Source: Mastigias papua (Eukaryota; Cnidaria; Scyphozoa; Rhizostomeae; Mastigiidae). From it: a DNA stretch of 64,000 nt. Below, one piece after another: positions 12,801 through 22,543 of the stretch (position 1 is its first letter; each line of letters begins with the position of its first letter). The position numbers were made by a program, and so were the translations under genes. The DNA lies in the NCBI GenBank assembly GCA_964019165.1, contig OZ025283.1:7501-71500 (forward strand), written 5' to 3'. A model generated the notes under the pieces. The model did no database searches, was not told the origin of the DNA, and worked only from the letters and a program-made list of their open reading frames with translations.

Positions 12801-13820
12801 GAATGAAGAAGTTGAACATTGAATTGTGATAGTTGAACATGGAATTATCATAGTTGAATATTGAATGAAGAAGTTGGACATTGAATTGTGATAGTTAAAC
12901 ATGGAATTATCATAGTTGAATATTGAGTGAAGAAGTTAGACATTGAATTGTCATAGTTGAAAATTGAATGATGAAGTTGAATATTGAATTATCACAGTTG
13001 AAAATTGAATGAAGAAGTTGGTCATTGAAATGTGATAGTAAAACATGGAAGTATCATAGTTGAATATTGAATGAAGAAGTTGGACATTGAATTGTGATAG
13101 TTAACCATGGAATTATCATAGTTGAATATTGAATGAAGAAGTTGAACATTGACTTGTGATAGTTGAACTTGGAATTAACATAGTTGATTATTGAATGAAG
13201 AAGTTGGACATTGAATTGTGATAGTTAAACATGGAATTATCATGGTTGAATATTGAATGAACAAGTTGAACATTGAATTGTGATAGTTGAACATGCAATT
13301 ATCATAGTTGAATAATGAATGAAGACGTTGGACATTGAATTGTGATAATTAGACATGGAATTATCATAGTTGACTATTGACTGAAGAAAGTGAACATTGA
13401 TTTGTGATAGTTGAACATAGACTTATCCTAGTTGAATATTTAGTGAAGAAGTTGGACATTGACTTGTGATAGTTAAATATGGAATTATTATAGTTTAATA
13501 TTGAATGAGGAAGTTGAACATTGAATTGTGATAGTTGAACATGGAATTATCATAGTTGAATATTGAATGAAGAAGTTGGACATTGACTTGTCATAGTTGA
13601 AAATTCAATGATGAAGTTGAATATTGAATGATCACAGCTGAAAATTGAATGAAGACGTTGGACATTGAATTGTGATAGTTAACCATGGAATTATCATCGT
13701 TGAATATTGAATGAAGAAGTTGGACATTGAATTGTGATAAATAAACAGGGAATTATCATAGTTGACTATTGAATGAGGAAGTTGGACATTGAATAGTGAT
13801 AGTTAAACATGGAAGTATCA
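6805..13820. repeat. Satellite array, about 62-bp monomer with higher-order repeats
   Basis: Continuous head-to-tail copies of an AT-rich monomer of about 62 bp. Its landmarks are GAAGAAGTTGGACATTGAAT, then TGTGATAGTT, then ATGGAATTATCATAGTTGAA. Monomers differ by point changes. Long blocks recur as units: a block containing the rare variant CTTATCGTAGTTGAGCAATG occurs at 9961, 10911 and 11303 (spacings 950 and 392). The blocks 10367-10941 and 11895-12469 repeat at an offset of 1,528 bp. This is higher-order structure from recent unequal exchange. The long open frames on the minus strand come from the repeat composition and are not genes. Confidence 0.95.
9830..12540. repeat. Higher-order repeat block inside the satellite
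   Basis: Within this part of the array, groups of monomers are copied nearly unchanged. A roughly 390-bp block starting GTTGACTATGGAAGTAAC is present at about 9837, 10787 and 11180. Larger blocks recur 1,528 bp apart. Similarity between blocks is visibly higher than between neighbouring monomers, which marks recent amplification of multi-monomer units. Confidence 0.85.
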
Positions 13821-16795
13821 TCTCTATATACTAAGATCCCTATATGATAATTTATGCCGAACCAATCAGATTGCTCGAATTTGTACCACGTGACCCATTT
13901 TTTGCCCGATTTTAATGACACTTCTCCTCCTAGGCCTGTTGGGGGATTGTAACCAAACTCGGTTTAGGGGTTCTCCTTGGGGTCTATTTACTCACAAAGG
14001 AGGGATTTTTCTATATCTGTTCTTTTTGCTGAGATATTCCACTTTCAACTTATGGCCATTGCTTTCCTATACCCTCCGACATGCTCACTTGACACCTCTG
14101 CACAGGACTGTTGCTTTCACGTTTGTGAATGTTCATGGAGGACGATGGTGCTGTGTGTGATTGCGAGGAAATTTTTGTCACTGTCTTTCCAGTTAAACCG
14201 ACTCTGTTTTCCGTAGATGGATTGATTTAAGATTCCATGTATGTCCTTTGTCCATTTCATCTGTATTCTGCTGTTGCCAGCCATTTATTTCTATATCTTT
14301 CAACCAGATTCAACCACCTTCCCTCGAGGGTATTGCCGCTATGACACTTCTTCTCCAAGTTGTTTGATTCTATGTGCTAAATCACCGTGCTTTTACTGCT
14401 AAATTGTGAAAACATATTCAACATATGTTTGACTTTCTATTCTGTGCTAGACTATGGCAGTTTGTTTGCTCTCTATGCATATTTTGATGACATGGAATGG
14501 CGTGTGGTGCTGTTTTCAGTTGGGAATGTTTTGATATGCACTACCGTAATATTGCCGTGTGACTTGGAGGAGAATTTTGTCGTTCAGCTTTCAGTTTAGT
14601 GCTTTTTTCGCTTGATTTCATTCGCTAAGTTATCCTACTTTTCTTACTAAATTGTAATGAAATGATTACTGTATGTTTACTGTTGTATTCCTTGGTAGCT
14701 TGGAATTTATTCATTGCTTTTACCGCATGTACGAATGGCATAGGATATGCTTATGTTTGGCGATAATATATTGGTATGTGGATTGCTTTCACTGAAGTGT
14801 GTATAGGGCTATTGCTGAATTTGGTTACACAAATTTTGCAGTTTTTACTTTCACCCTTTACTTTTGTCATAGTGTGTATGATGAAATGCAAGGGGATTCC
14901 CAAGTTCATCTCACGATCGCAGATACCTGTTGTCCTTTGTTTTGGAATTTAATTGCGGTCTTTTGAGGGTGATTCCATACCTTTGCTTCAGGGGCATTAA
15001 GATCATGGTAGTTCCCTTAAGTTTTTGCTTGATGTTCTGTTCTAAATTACCGTTTTGTTACTGCAGAAGTATCATTATGATATTCAGGAGGCATTTAATG
15101 CAATATTTGCTTATGTACTAGGAGCTTTTAACTTGCTCTTAATTCTGAGTATATGCACATGACATGGATGTTAGGATGTCACAAGAGTTAGGCCACTTTG
15201 TTTACGTTTGAGATATTGCCCTTGAACTCGAATTTACTCCTTGATTTTATCATACATATTTTACAGGCAAACACTAGGATGTCACCAACTTTATTCTCAG
15301 CTCAGTAACTCTCTTTTCATTTTGTTTTCGCTCTATTTACAGTAGGCCTCATTGTTATTTCCACTATAGATGGTAGAGTTATGTTGGTGAAGTCATATTA
15401 AAGGGGTTCTATTAAACTAAATATTCTTTTGTTGGTACACAGTTGCCCTTCTTTCTCAGATCATTTGATATAAATTCCATTACTGAATTCCATAGACCAT
15501 TCTGCACATGATGATACACTCTTAAGGGATGAATGTATCTTGCCCCCACTCAAGTAATACCTTCATTTGAAATCTTATTTGGTAATGCAGGATATATATT
15601 ATGACTCAATTCAAAGAATTACTGACTTCCATGGATCACTCTGCATATGATAGTATAGTTTTTTAGGGACGAATTAGTACTAGATAGCAGCATTTTGATT
15701 TATGGAGCCACTTTCTTCTATCCAACTACAATTATTGTTTGAAATCTGAATTTCACATGGTAGTACAACAGATAAGTTAGTACTGGATAGCTGCTTTATT
15801 TGTTTTGTGTAGCCATAACCTATGAACTCCCCCCAAGAACTTTGGTTGAAATCTATTATGATGATTCATGCTGCTCAGTCATGGGCTTTACACTCTTTTA
15901 TATATATAAAGCTGTGATATAGGAATACTAAGCAATATTCTTTTGTTTTATCACCTTGAACTACACAGTCCTATCACAGATTCCAGTTGTATAGCACCTA
16001 CATTTATGGGTCAGACTTGATCCTTTACCTCTGTAGACAAGAGTAGTGGTCACCTACACGATAACAGAACCACTCATACCTGCCAATTCATGTGCTATAT
16101 TGTATCTGTTATGACATCCTAAAATTATATCACTAGATTTTACAAAACTCCTTAAGTTAGAATTGAGTGAAGCAGGAGACAATGTGTAATGTAGTTGCAT
16201 TAGCGCCTCAATGTAGAGAGCATTTTAAACAATTCTGTGCATAAGTCATATAATATAGACTAGCTTAGTACTGATAGCCCGCTAGAACGCGGGCTCCCCT
16301 AGCTCCAGTTGAAATGGTGCATATTAGCCTTGGAAAGACTAACGCTGTGCCCCCATGACAGTTGCATGGCCTGGTCGCATAGGATCACGAGAAGGTGACG
16401 TTATGGGACTATTCGATGGAGCACGTGACTTTCGGCCTTGCATTGTGCAAATGGAAGAAAATTGCGAGAAAAAATTGTGGAAACAGTGGTCGGATACCTG
16501 CGTTAGTCTACGGGGCTTCTTGACTTTCTTCCTGTCCCTTTACTGCCCCGTAGCCTAGCGCAGGTATCCGACCACTTTTTGCACAATTTTGTCTCGCAAT
16601 TTTCTTCGATTTCCACAATGCAAGGCCAAAAGTCACGTGCTCCATCGAATAGTCCCATAACGTCACCTTCTCGTGATCCTATGCGACCAGGCCATGCAAC
16701 TTTCATGGGGGCACAGCGTTAGTCTTTCCAAGGCTAATATGCAACATTTCAACTGGAGCTAGGGGAGCCCGCGTTCTAGCGGGCTATCAGTACTA
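13821..16795 (+). mobile_element. Non-autonomous Helitron, copy 1
   Basis: It starts TCTCTATATACTAAG directly after an A and ends after a strong hairpin (GCCCGC, loop GTTCTA, GCGGGC) followed by TATCAGTACTA. Removing it rejoins satellite sequence across an A|T site (..GGAAGTATCA|TAGTTGAC..), as expected for Helitrons, with no target duplication. No Rep/helicase coding sequence is visible, so it depends on enzymes from elsewhere. A nearly identical copy lies inverted at 34046-37024. The last 536 bp (16260-16795) form a large palindrome. This copy lacks the final AGCTAG present in copy 2. Open frames such as 13915-14216 are kept in both copies only because the copies are young, and they show no domain. 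Confidence 0.85.
16260..16795. repeat. Palindrome of about 536 bp at the Helitron 3' end
   Basis: Two arms of about 250 bp are near-perfect reverse complements around a short centre at about 16525. Each arm carries the hairpin GCCCGC..GCGGGC, a purine-rich AATTTTTTC-like stretch, TCACGTGCTCCATCG and GGGGGCACAGCGTTAG. The inner arm starts CTAGCTTAGTACTGATAG, the reverse complement of the outer Helitron terminus. The 3' end has therefore been duplicated in opposite orientation, giving a foldback tail. Confidence 0.9.
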
Positions 16796-17282
16796 TAGTT
16801 GACTATTGAATGAAGAAGTTGGACATTGACTTGTGATAGTTCAACATGTACTTAACATAGTTGAATAATGAATGACGAAGTTGGATATTGTACTGTGATA
16901 GTGAAATATGGAATTATCATAGTTGAATAATGAATGAAAAAAATGGACATTGACTTGTGATAGTTCAACATGTACTTAACATAGTTGAATAATGAATGAC
17001 GAAGTTGGATATTGTACTGTGATAGTGAAATATGGAATTATCATAGTTGAATAATGAATGAAAAAAATGGACATTGACTTGTGATAGTTGAACATGGAAT
17101 TAACATAGTTGACTATTGAATGAAGAAGTTGGACATTGAATTGTGATCGTTGACCATGGAATTATCATACTTGAATATTGAATGAAGAAGTTGGACAGTG
17201 ACTTGTGATAGATAAACATGGAATTATCATAGTTGAATATTGAATGAAGAAGTTGAACATTGATTTGTGATAGTTGAACATG
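16796..17282. repeat. Satellite segment between Helitron copy 1 and the Polinton
   Basis: The same 62-bp satellite monomers as 6805-13820, resuming exactly after the Helitron and ending at the Polinton target duplication. Two adjacent near-identical blocks of about 123 bp (16837 and 16960) are a small local duplication. Confidence 0.93.
17277..17282. repeat. Polinton target-site duplication, left
   Basis: AACATG directly before the left terminus. The same six bases follow the right terminus at 42632-42637. Removing the element restores a normal satellite monomer. Confidence 0.92.
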
Positions 17283-18382
17283 ATATATAATGTATGGTGA
17301 CACTATTGGGACATAAAACTGGGACACAGGTTGGGACACAGGTTGAGACACAGGTTGAGACACAGGTTGGGACACGTAATAGAGACACGTAATAGAGACA
17401 CGTAATAGAGACACATTATTGAGACACGTAATAGAGACACATAATTGAGACACGTAATTGAGACACATAATTGAGACACGTAATTGAGACACATAATTGA
17501 GACACGTAATAGAGACACATAATTGAGACAGTGAATAGAGAATAATAGACTAGTATAAATTGAATGATTTAAGAGAATGTGGTTATTGAATAATTGGTAA
17601 GTATTGAAATGTTTATGAGAAAATGGTATAAATAAAAATAGATATTTGAATAGTGTTATAAAATAATTATAAGAAATGGAGTTATAAATAATTATAATAA
17701 ATGGTGTTATTAAAATAATTATAAGAAATGGAGTTATAAATGATTATAAGAAATAGAGTTATAAATTGATTATAAGAAATGGAGTTATAATTTAGATATA
17801 AGAGAATTGTGTTATAATAAATGTTTATAAGAATTAGTGTTATAAAATAATTATATTAAATGGAGTTAAAAAAAATAGATATAAGAAATAAAGTTATAAT
17901 ATAGATATTTGAAATGAAGTTATAAAAAATGGATATAAGAAAAATGGATTTATAATATTGATATAAATGAATGAATTAAAAAGGAGTGGAATAAATAAAC
18001 TAGAATAAAATATTGATAAAAATGTATTGGTAATAATTTTGAAAAATGGTTAAAATACAATGAAAAAATATTAATAGAAATTTTTAAAAAAATCTCTCCT
18101 TGTATAATCAACTCTGTTATTTATTGAACATAATTTATGGAACATATTTTATGGATTATTACTAATAAACCATTTAATGGTAATATTAATTCTCCTTATT
18201 AAATTTGGGGTTACTAAAGGGGTTTATTATTTTGCATCAATTTTAATTTGAAACTCGTTTTACATATTATTTATGGTATTTTACCTTATTCTCAATGAAT
18301 AGTTTTATCATTTTGGACCATTTTCGTGCATTTTTGTTTCGCTTGTGTATATTCGCTAATTATGTGGGGTGGTGTATCACTT
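17283..18382 (+). repeat. Left terminal inverted repeat of the Polinton (1.10 kb)
   Basis: Matches the reverse complement of 41493-42631 almost base for base, up to GTGGTGTATCACTT at 18382. The outer 250 bp contain a minisatellite of 13-bp units (GAGACACGTAATT and variants) preceded by GGGACACAGGTT-type units. The inner part is simple AT-rich sequence without genes. It is 39 bp shorter than the right copy, equal to three 13-bp units. Confidence 0.95.
17310..17532. repeat. 13-bp minisatellite within the left TIR
   Basis: Tandem GAGACAC-core units alternating GTAATT, GTAATA and ATAATT, plus GGGACACAGGTT-type units at the outer side. The same array is inverted at 42345-42603 with about three more units. 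The regularity near the terminus could mark integrase or terminal-protein binding sites, but that is inference. Confidence 0.85.
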
Positions 18383-18416
18383 TTAAAAAATATTTTATAT
18401 TTATATAATATAATAG

Positions 18417-19490
18417 ATGTTTTCATTACAATGTCTTGCTTTGAGAAAAATAAAAAATTATGAATTAATACCAAAAAATATGAATATAAAAAAATGTTGT
18501 TATAAATTTAAAATATTAGATGCAATTAAATTTGGTCATTTAGAATGTTTAAAATATTTTAATTATATAAACTATATGTCTGAATCTTTTTATTTTGAAT
18601 TTTGTACAACAGCGTGTGAATATGGGCAATTACATTGTTTAAAATTTTTACATAAAAATGGTTTTGATTGGAATGAAATTAGTTGTATAACAGCAGCAGA
18701 AAATGGTCATTATGAACGTTTAAAATATGCTCATGAAAATAATTGTCCATGGAATGATAACACATGCTCAAATGCGGCTCTAAATGGTCAATTAAAATGT
18801 TTAAAATATGCTCTTGAAATGGGTTGTGATAAGAATATTTATATTTGTAAATATGCAGCCGAGAACGGTCATTTAGAATGTTTAAAATATGCCCATGAAA
18901 AAGGTTGTTATTGGGATTTATGGACATGCGCGTATGCAGCTAAACACGGACATTTAGACTGTTTAAAATATGCATATGAAAAGGGCTGTGAATGGAATAA
19001 ATACACATGGTTATATGCAGCAGAAAATGGTCAATTAGAATGTTTAAAATATGTTCATGAAAATGGTTGTCCATTGGATGAGAATACTTGTGAAAGAGCT
19101 GCCAAAAATGGTCATTTTGAATGTTTAAAATATGCTCATGAAAATGGTTGCCCATGGAATGAGAGTACTTGTGATAGGGCTGCCCAATATGGACATTTAG
19201 AATGTTTAAAATATGCTCATGAAAATGGTTGTGAATGGAGTAATTGGGTATGTTTAATTTCTGCGCAATATGGACATTTGGAATGTTTAAAATATGCTCA
19301 TGAAAATGGTTGTCCATGGCATAATAATACTTGCTTAAATGCTGCCAAATATGGACATTTAGACTGTTTAAAATATGCACATGAAAACGGTTGTCCATGG
19401 GATAATTGGGTATGTGTATTTGCAGCTAATACTGGTCATTTGGAATGTTTAAAATATGCTCGTGAAAATGGTTGTCTAATTAATAAATAA
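18417..19490 (+). CDS. Ankyrin-like repeat protein (ECLKYAHENGCPW type), copy 1
   Basis: A 357-residue protein. After a divergent N-terminus (residues 1-40) it is an uninterrupted series of about 12 repeats of 26-27 residues with the pattern AAxxGHLECLKYAHENGCPWDxxTC. This repeat type is known from ankyrin-like proteins of giant DNA viruses and protists. In such proteins the repeats form helix-turn-helix stacks for protein binding, sometimes with an F-box. I see no F-box here. It is the first gene inside the left TIR, 35 bp from its inner end, and is read rightward. Its start MFSLQC resembles MFPFQC of the ankyrin gene next to the right TIR. An AT-rich TATATAATATAATAG tract precedes the ATG. 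Role inferred: host interaction by an accessory protein. Confidence 0.85.
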   Translation: MFSLQCLALRKIKNYELIPKNMNIKKCCYKFKILDAIKFGHLECLKYFNYINYMSESFYFEFCTTACEYGQLHCLKFLHKNGFDWNEISCITAAENGHYERLKYAHENNCPWNDNTCSNAALNGQLKCLKYALEMGCDKNIYICKYAAENGHLECLKYAHEKGCYWDLWTCAYAAKHGHLDCLKYAYEKGCEWNKYTWLYAAENGQLECLKYVHENGCPLDENTCERAAKNGHFECLKYAHENGCPWNESTCDRAAQYGHLECLKYAHENGCEWSNWVCLISAQYGHLECLKYAHENGCPWHNNTCLNAAKYGHLDCLKYAHENGCPWDNWVCVFAANTGHLECLKYARENGCLINK

Positions 19491-19570
19491 AAAAAAATAT
19501 TTATATTAAATATAAATTAAAATTTTATTTCGCGTTTATGTATAAAAAATATAATATATAGTATATATAT

Positions 19571-20317
19571 ATGAATTGTGAAACAGCTGCTAAAAACGGA
19601 GATTTAGAATGTTTAAAATATGCTCATGAAAACGGTTGTCCATAGGATGAATGGACATGCGCATATGCTGCATTAAATGGACATTTAGAATGTTTAAAAT
19701 ATGCACATGAAAATGGTTGTTCATGGGATAAATATGTTTGCGTATATGCAGCAAGAAATGGAGATTTAGAATGTTTAAAATATGCTCATGAAAATGGTTG
19801 TTCATGGGATGAGGATGTATGTGAAATGGCTACTAAAAATGGTAATTTAGAATGTTTAAAATATGCTCATGAAAATGGTTGTTCATGGGATGATGAAATA
19901 TGTGAAATTGCAGCCAAAAATGGTAATTTAGAATGTTTAAAATATGCTCATGAAAACGGTTGTTCATGGGATGATATAAATAATTATGTATGTATAAATG
20001 CAGCCGAATATGGTCATTTAGATTGTTTAATATATGCACATGTAAATGGTTGCCCATGGGACGAAGATACTTGTGAAATAGCTGCCAAAAATGGTCATTT
20101 TGAATGCTTAAAATATGCTTATGAAAATGATTGTCCATTGGATAGTAATACAATTTATTATACAGCTGAAAATAGTCATTTAGATTGTTTAAAATATATT
20201 TATTATATTTGCGATTATTCTTATGGTTTCATTATATACTCATATGAAGACACAATTGATATCGCAAAAAAAAACGGACATATAGAATGTGCTAAATTTT
20301 TAACTGCAAATATATAA
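19571..20317 (+). pseudogene. Ankyrin-like repeat gene, copy 2, in-frame stop
   Basis: An ATG at 19571, right after an AT-only promoter-like tract, opens a frame of 248 codons made of the same ECLKYAHENGC repeats as copy 1. A TAG at 19643-19645 falls where nearly every other repeat has TGG (Trp of the CPW motif), a single base change. The downstream part from 19826 remains open to 20317. One repeat near 19970-20000 carries extra residues, and the last repeats are divergent and hydrophobic. Either the gene is newly inactivated, the stop is read through, or this is a sequence error. It sits 80 bp after copy 1 on the same strand. Confidence 0.75.
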
Positions 20318-20366
20318 GTGCGTTTAAATTGCTAAAATAAATATGACTATAAATATTATATAAGAA

Positions 20367-21533
20367 ATGGGAATTAATTGTTACAATTGTGAAATTTCAA
20401 TTAAAAGATTTGGTTTTAAAAAATGTTTCGAAAAAATGATTGAAGAAGAATCTAAATATAATTCTAATGCTTGTCTAAGTGCTGCTGAGCATGGGCATAT
20501 TGAATGTTTAAAAAAACATCATAAAAATATGGATTCATCAATTATTGGTGTGTGTGATGTTGCTGCTGAAAATGGTAATATAGAATGTTTAGAATATGGT
20601 CATAAAAACGGTGATATTTGGAGTGATAATGCATGTATTCTTGCATGTGAAAGTAATTCAATATCATGTTTAAAATATTTACATGAAAACGGATGTCCAT
20701 GGAACAGAAAAGTATGTGAGACAGCCGCTGAATATAATCATTTACAGTGTTTAATATATGCACATGAAAATGGGTGTCCATGGGATGAATGGACTTTATA
20801 TAAGGCAATTGAAAATAATCATTTAGAATGTTTAAAGTATGCTCATATGTATGGGTGCCCTGATGAAATAGAAATGATTGATACAGCATGTAGATCTAAT
20901 AATATTGAGATATTGAAATATGTTCATAAAATTATGAAATTACCATTTAACACTTTATCTTCTGTTTTTACAGTTTTAAAAAATGGAAATATAGAATGTT
21001 TAAAATACGTTCATGAAAATGGTGGAGAATTAACAACAAATACAATGCAATTCGCATTAGAAAATAATAATGCTGAATGTATAAAGTATTTAATTGAAAT
21101 TAATTGTCCAATGGACAAGTATGTTAATATTATGGCTGTTAGATATTGTGATTTAGAGATTGTGAAATATTTATATGAAAAAAATATAATTAAATTAAAT
21201 AAACATTATTTATTAAAACACGTATTATTAAATAAATTTAATGTTTTAAAATATATATTAGAAAAAGGGTGTCCTTATAGTTCTGATATTATCGATAATA
21301 TAATTGATTTAGATAAGGCTGCTTATTTAAAATATTTTCAAAATGAATATAAAATGAGTATAGATAAAAATAATTTCATTTATATGATAAAACAAGATGC
21401 GATTGGATGTTTAAAATATGTATATAAAAACACAAATTTATTCAATGTTTATTTTTGTAATAATATGTATATGAAATCACGTAAAAAATGTAGAAAATTT
21501 TTAAAACAAATTATGTATAAAAATAAAATATAA
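20367..21533 (+). CDS. Ankyrin-like repeat protein, copy 3 (divergent)
   Basis: A 388-residue protein. The N-terminal half keeps the ENGHIECLKYxHENGCPW pattern with irregular spacing. The C-terminal half (from about residue 190) retains only the rhythm of LKYxxExxxx. It ends with a basic tail. It is more diverged than copies 1 and 2, which suggests it split off earlier. It is the third gene in the rightward ankyrin cluster, with 49 bp between stop and start. No F-box or other domain is visible. Confidence 0.8.
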   Translation: MGINCYNCEISIKRFGFKKCFEKMIEEESKYNSNACLSAAEHGHIECLKKHHKNMDSSIIGVCDVAAENGNIECLEYGHKNGDIWSDNACILACESNSISCLKYLHENGCPWNRKVCETAAEYNHLQCLIYAHENGCPWDEWTLYKAIENNHLECLKYAHMYGCPDEIEMIDTACRSNNIEILKYVHKIMKLPFNTLSSVFTVLKNGNIECLKYVHENGGELTTNTMQFALENNNAECIKYLIEINCPMDKYVNIMAVRYCDLEIVKYLYEKNIIKLNKHYLLKHVLLNKFNVLKYILEKGCPYSSDIIDNIIDLDKAAYLKYFQNEYKMSIDKNNFIYMIKQDAIGCLKYVYKNTNLFNVYFCNNMYMKSRKKCRKFLKQIMYKNKI

Positions 21534-21545
21534 TATATATTATAT
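21530..21545 (+). promoter_or_regulatory. AT palindrome abutting the start codon
   Basis: ATAATATATATTATAT directly precedes the ATG at 21546. The same element occurs before most Polinton genes on both strands. Confidence 0.55.
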
Positions 21546-22106
21546 ATGTGTAATCGTTATATTCATATTCAGTTTTTAAAAATGAATCAAAGTTATTGTT
21601 TGCATTGCGATAAATATCTAAAGTTATTAAAATATCAAGTCACAAAAGCGCGTGATGAGTGTGAGAATTGTAATAGTTATGATTATTATGTTCATGAAAA
21701 TGGTAAATATTGTAAAAACTGCTCGTGTTTAATAAATTATTTCAACGCTGATTTACAACCATATGATTGTTATAATAAAAAGAAACAAAGTGTATATCAC
21801 AGAAAGTATTATATATTAAATACCTTAAATGAAATAAATAAAAAATATAATATACTTATGGGGGAATATCAAAAGTATATTATCTTGGAATATTGTAATA
21901 ATATCATAAATTGGCAAAAAGAGAATAATATGATTATAAAGATCAATTTAAAATATGTTATCAAACAAATATACATAGAATTCTTAAAACATGGAAAATG
22001 TCGTAATATTAAAATAAAAAATAATGCGAGAAAAACATACGAATTTTTAATTCTATGGAATAAGATTAAAGAAATATTTAAGTTTGATATTCATGATAAT
22101 ATCTGA
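21546..22106 (+). CDS. Zinc-ribbon protein, possibly VLTF3-like late transcription factor
   Basis: A 186-residue basic protein. The N-terminal third has CxxC pairs (YCLHCDKY near residue 19; CENC near 39; CKNC near 56), consistent with a zinc ribbon. After residue 78 comes VYHRKYYILNTLNEI and then a helical region. The order of zinc ribbon followed by a Y-x-R-x-x-Y/F-x-x-x-L helix is like the VLTF3 late transcription factors of large DNA viruses. I recognise this only weakly, and an unrelated zinc protein is possible. The ATG follows the element's conserved AT palindrome with no spacer. Its 3' end overlaps the end of the convergent gene at 22078 by 29 bp. Confidence 0.5.
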   Translation: MCNRYIHIQFLKMNQSYCLHCDKYLKLLKYQVTKARDECENCNSYDYYVHENGKYCKNCSCLINYFNADLQPYDCYNKKKQSVYHRKYYILNTLNEINKKYNILMGEYQKYIILEYCNNIINWQKENNMIIKINLKYVIKQIYIEFLKHGKCRNIKIKNNARKTYEFLILWNKIKEIFKFDIHDNI

Positions 22107-22521
22107 TATTATAATATATGCTATACATTAATCCTGTGATATGACCAATCAATGGACATTTTTTTAATCTTTTTGGGACATTAAACATATAATTATAACC
22201 ACGACCTACATTATGTGATTGAAAAATCCGCCCATACGAGTCATGCAATATACTATGTGTATGACATATTCTATTACAGCATATAAATTCTAAACAGGAT
22301 ACTAGGCAATTATGACTTCCTGGTCCAATTAATCCTATGTCCTCTTGAACAACTAAAATTTGATCAACAGTAATATCATTTATATTTAAATAAACAGATA
22401 ATAAGTATTTATATGCTAATGCCCCTTTAATTATATTTCTATCATAGTCTTTATATTTATCATTATCAAATAAATATAGATTTTTGTAAATAAACGACAT
22501 AACTTTTCTTGGCGAATCCAT
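22078..22521 (-). CDS. Polinton hypothetical protein, 147 aa
   Basis: The start at 22521 (MDSPRKVM) is chosen over an in-frame start at 22575 because the conserved AT palindrome TATAATATATATTATAAT lies immediately upstream of 22521 and would otherwise be coding. The protein has an N-terminal helical part, a central IGLIGPGSHNCLVSC segment with several Cys and His residues, and a basic C-terminus. I do not recognise a family. It is the last of the leftward genes, directly after the fibre gene, and overlaps the end of the convergent zinc-ribbon gene. Confidence 0.6.
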   Translation of the reverse strand: MDSPRKVMSFIYKNLYLFDNDKYKDYDRNIIKGALAYKYLLSVYLNINDITVDQILVVQEDIGLIGPGSHNCLVSCLEFICCNRICHTHSILHDSYGRIFQSHNVGRGYNYMFNVPKRLKKCPLIGHITGLMYSIYYNIRYYHEYQT

Positions 22522-22539
22522 TATAATATATATTATAAT
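22522..22539 (-). promoter_or_regulatory. AT palindrome abutting the start codon
   Basis: TATAATATATATTATAAT immediately before the ATG at 22521. It is a near-perfect palindrome and the clearest example of the shared upstream motif. Confidence 0.6.
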
Positions 22540-22543
22540 TTTA

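Noticed and set aside
6805..13820. CRISPR-like regular repeats
   Set aside because: Units are contiguous without unique spacers, and the context is eukaryotic.
13915..14216. Conserved 80-codon frames present in both Helitron copies
   Set aside because: Two frames overlap, neither has a domain, and similarity is explained by the recent common origin of the copies.
16355..16706. Matching proteins on both strands (VAWPGRIGSREGD..)
   Set aside because: They are the two arms of the Helitron palindrome read on opposite strands.
17310..17532. Repeat-protein gene from the 13-bp units (MCLNYVSQ-type frames)
   Set aside because: The frame exists only because 39 bp is a multiple of three. It lies within the TIR minisatellite, has no codon structure and appears in both TIRs.
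18679..20889. Minus-strand open frames with HFHEHILNI repeats
   Set aside because: They are antisense shadows of the ankyrin-like genes; the plus-strand pattern is conserved at protein level across copies.
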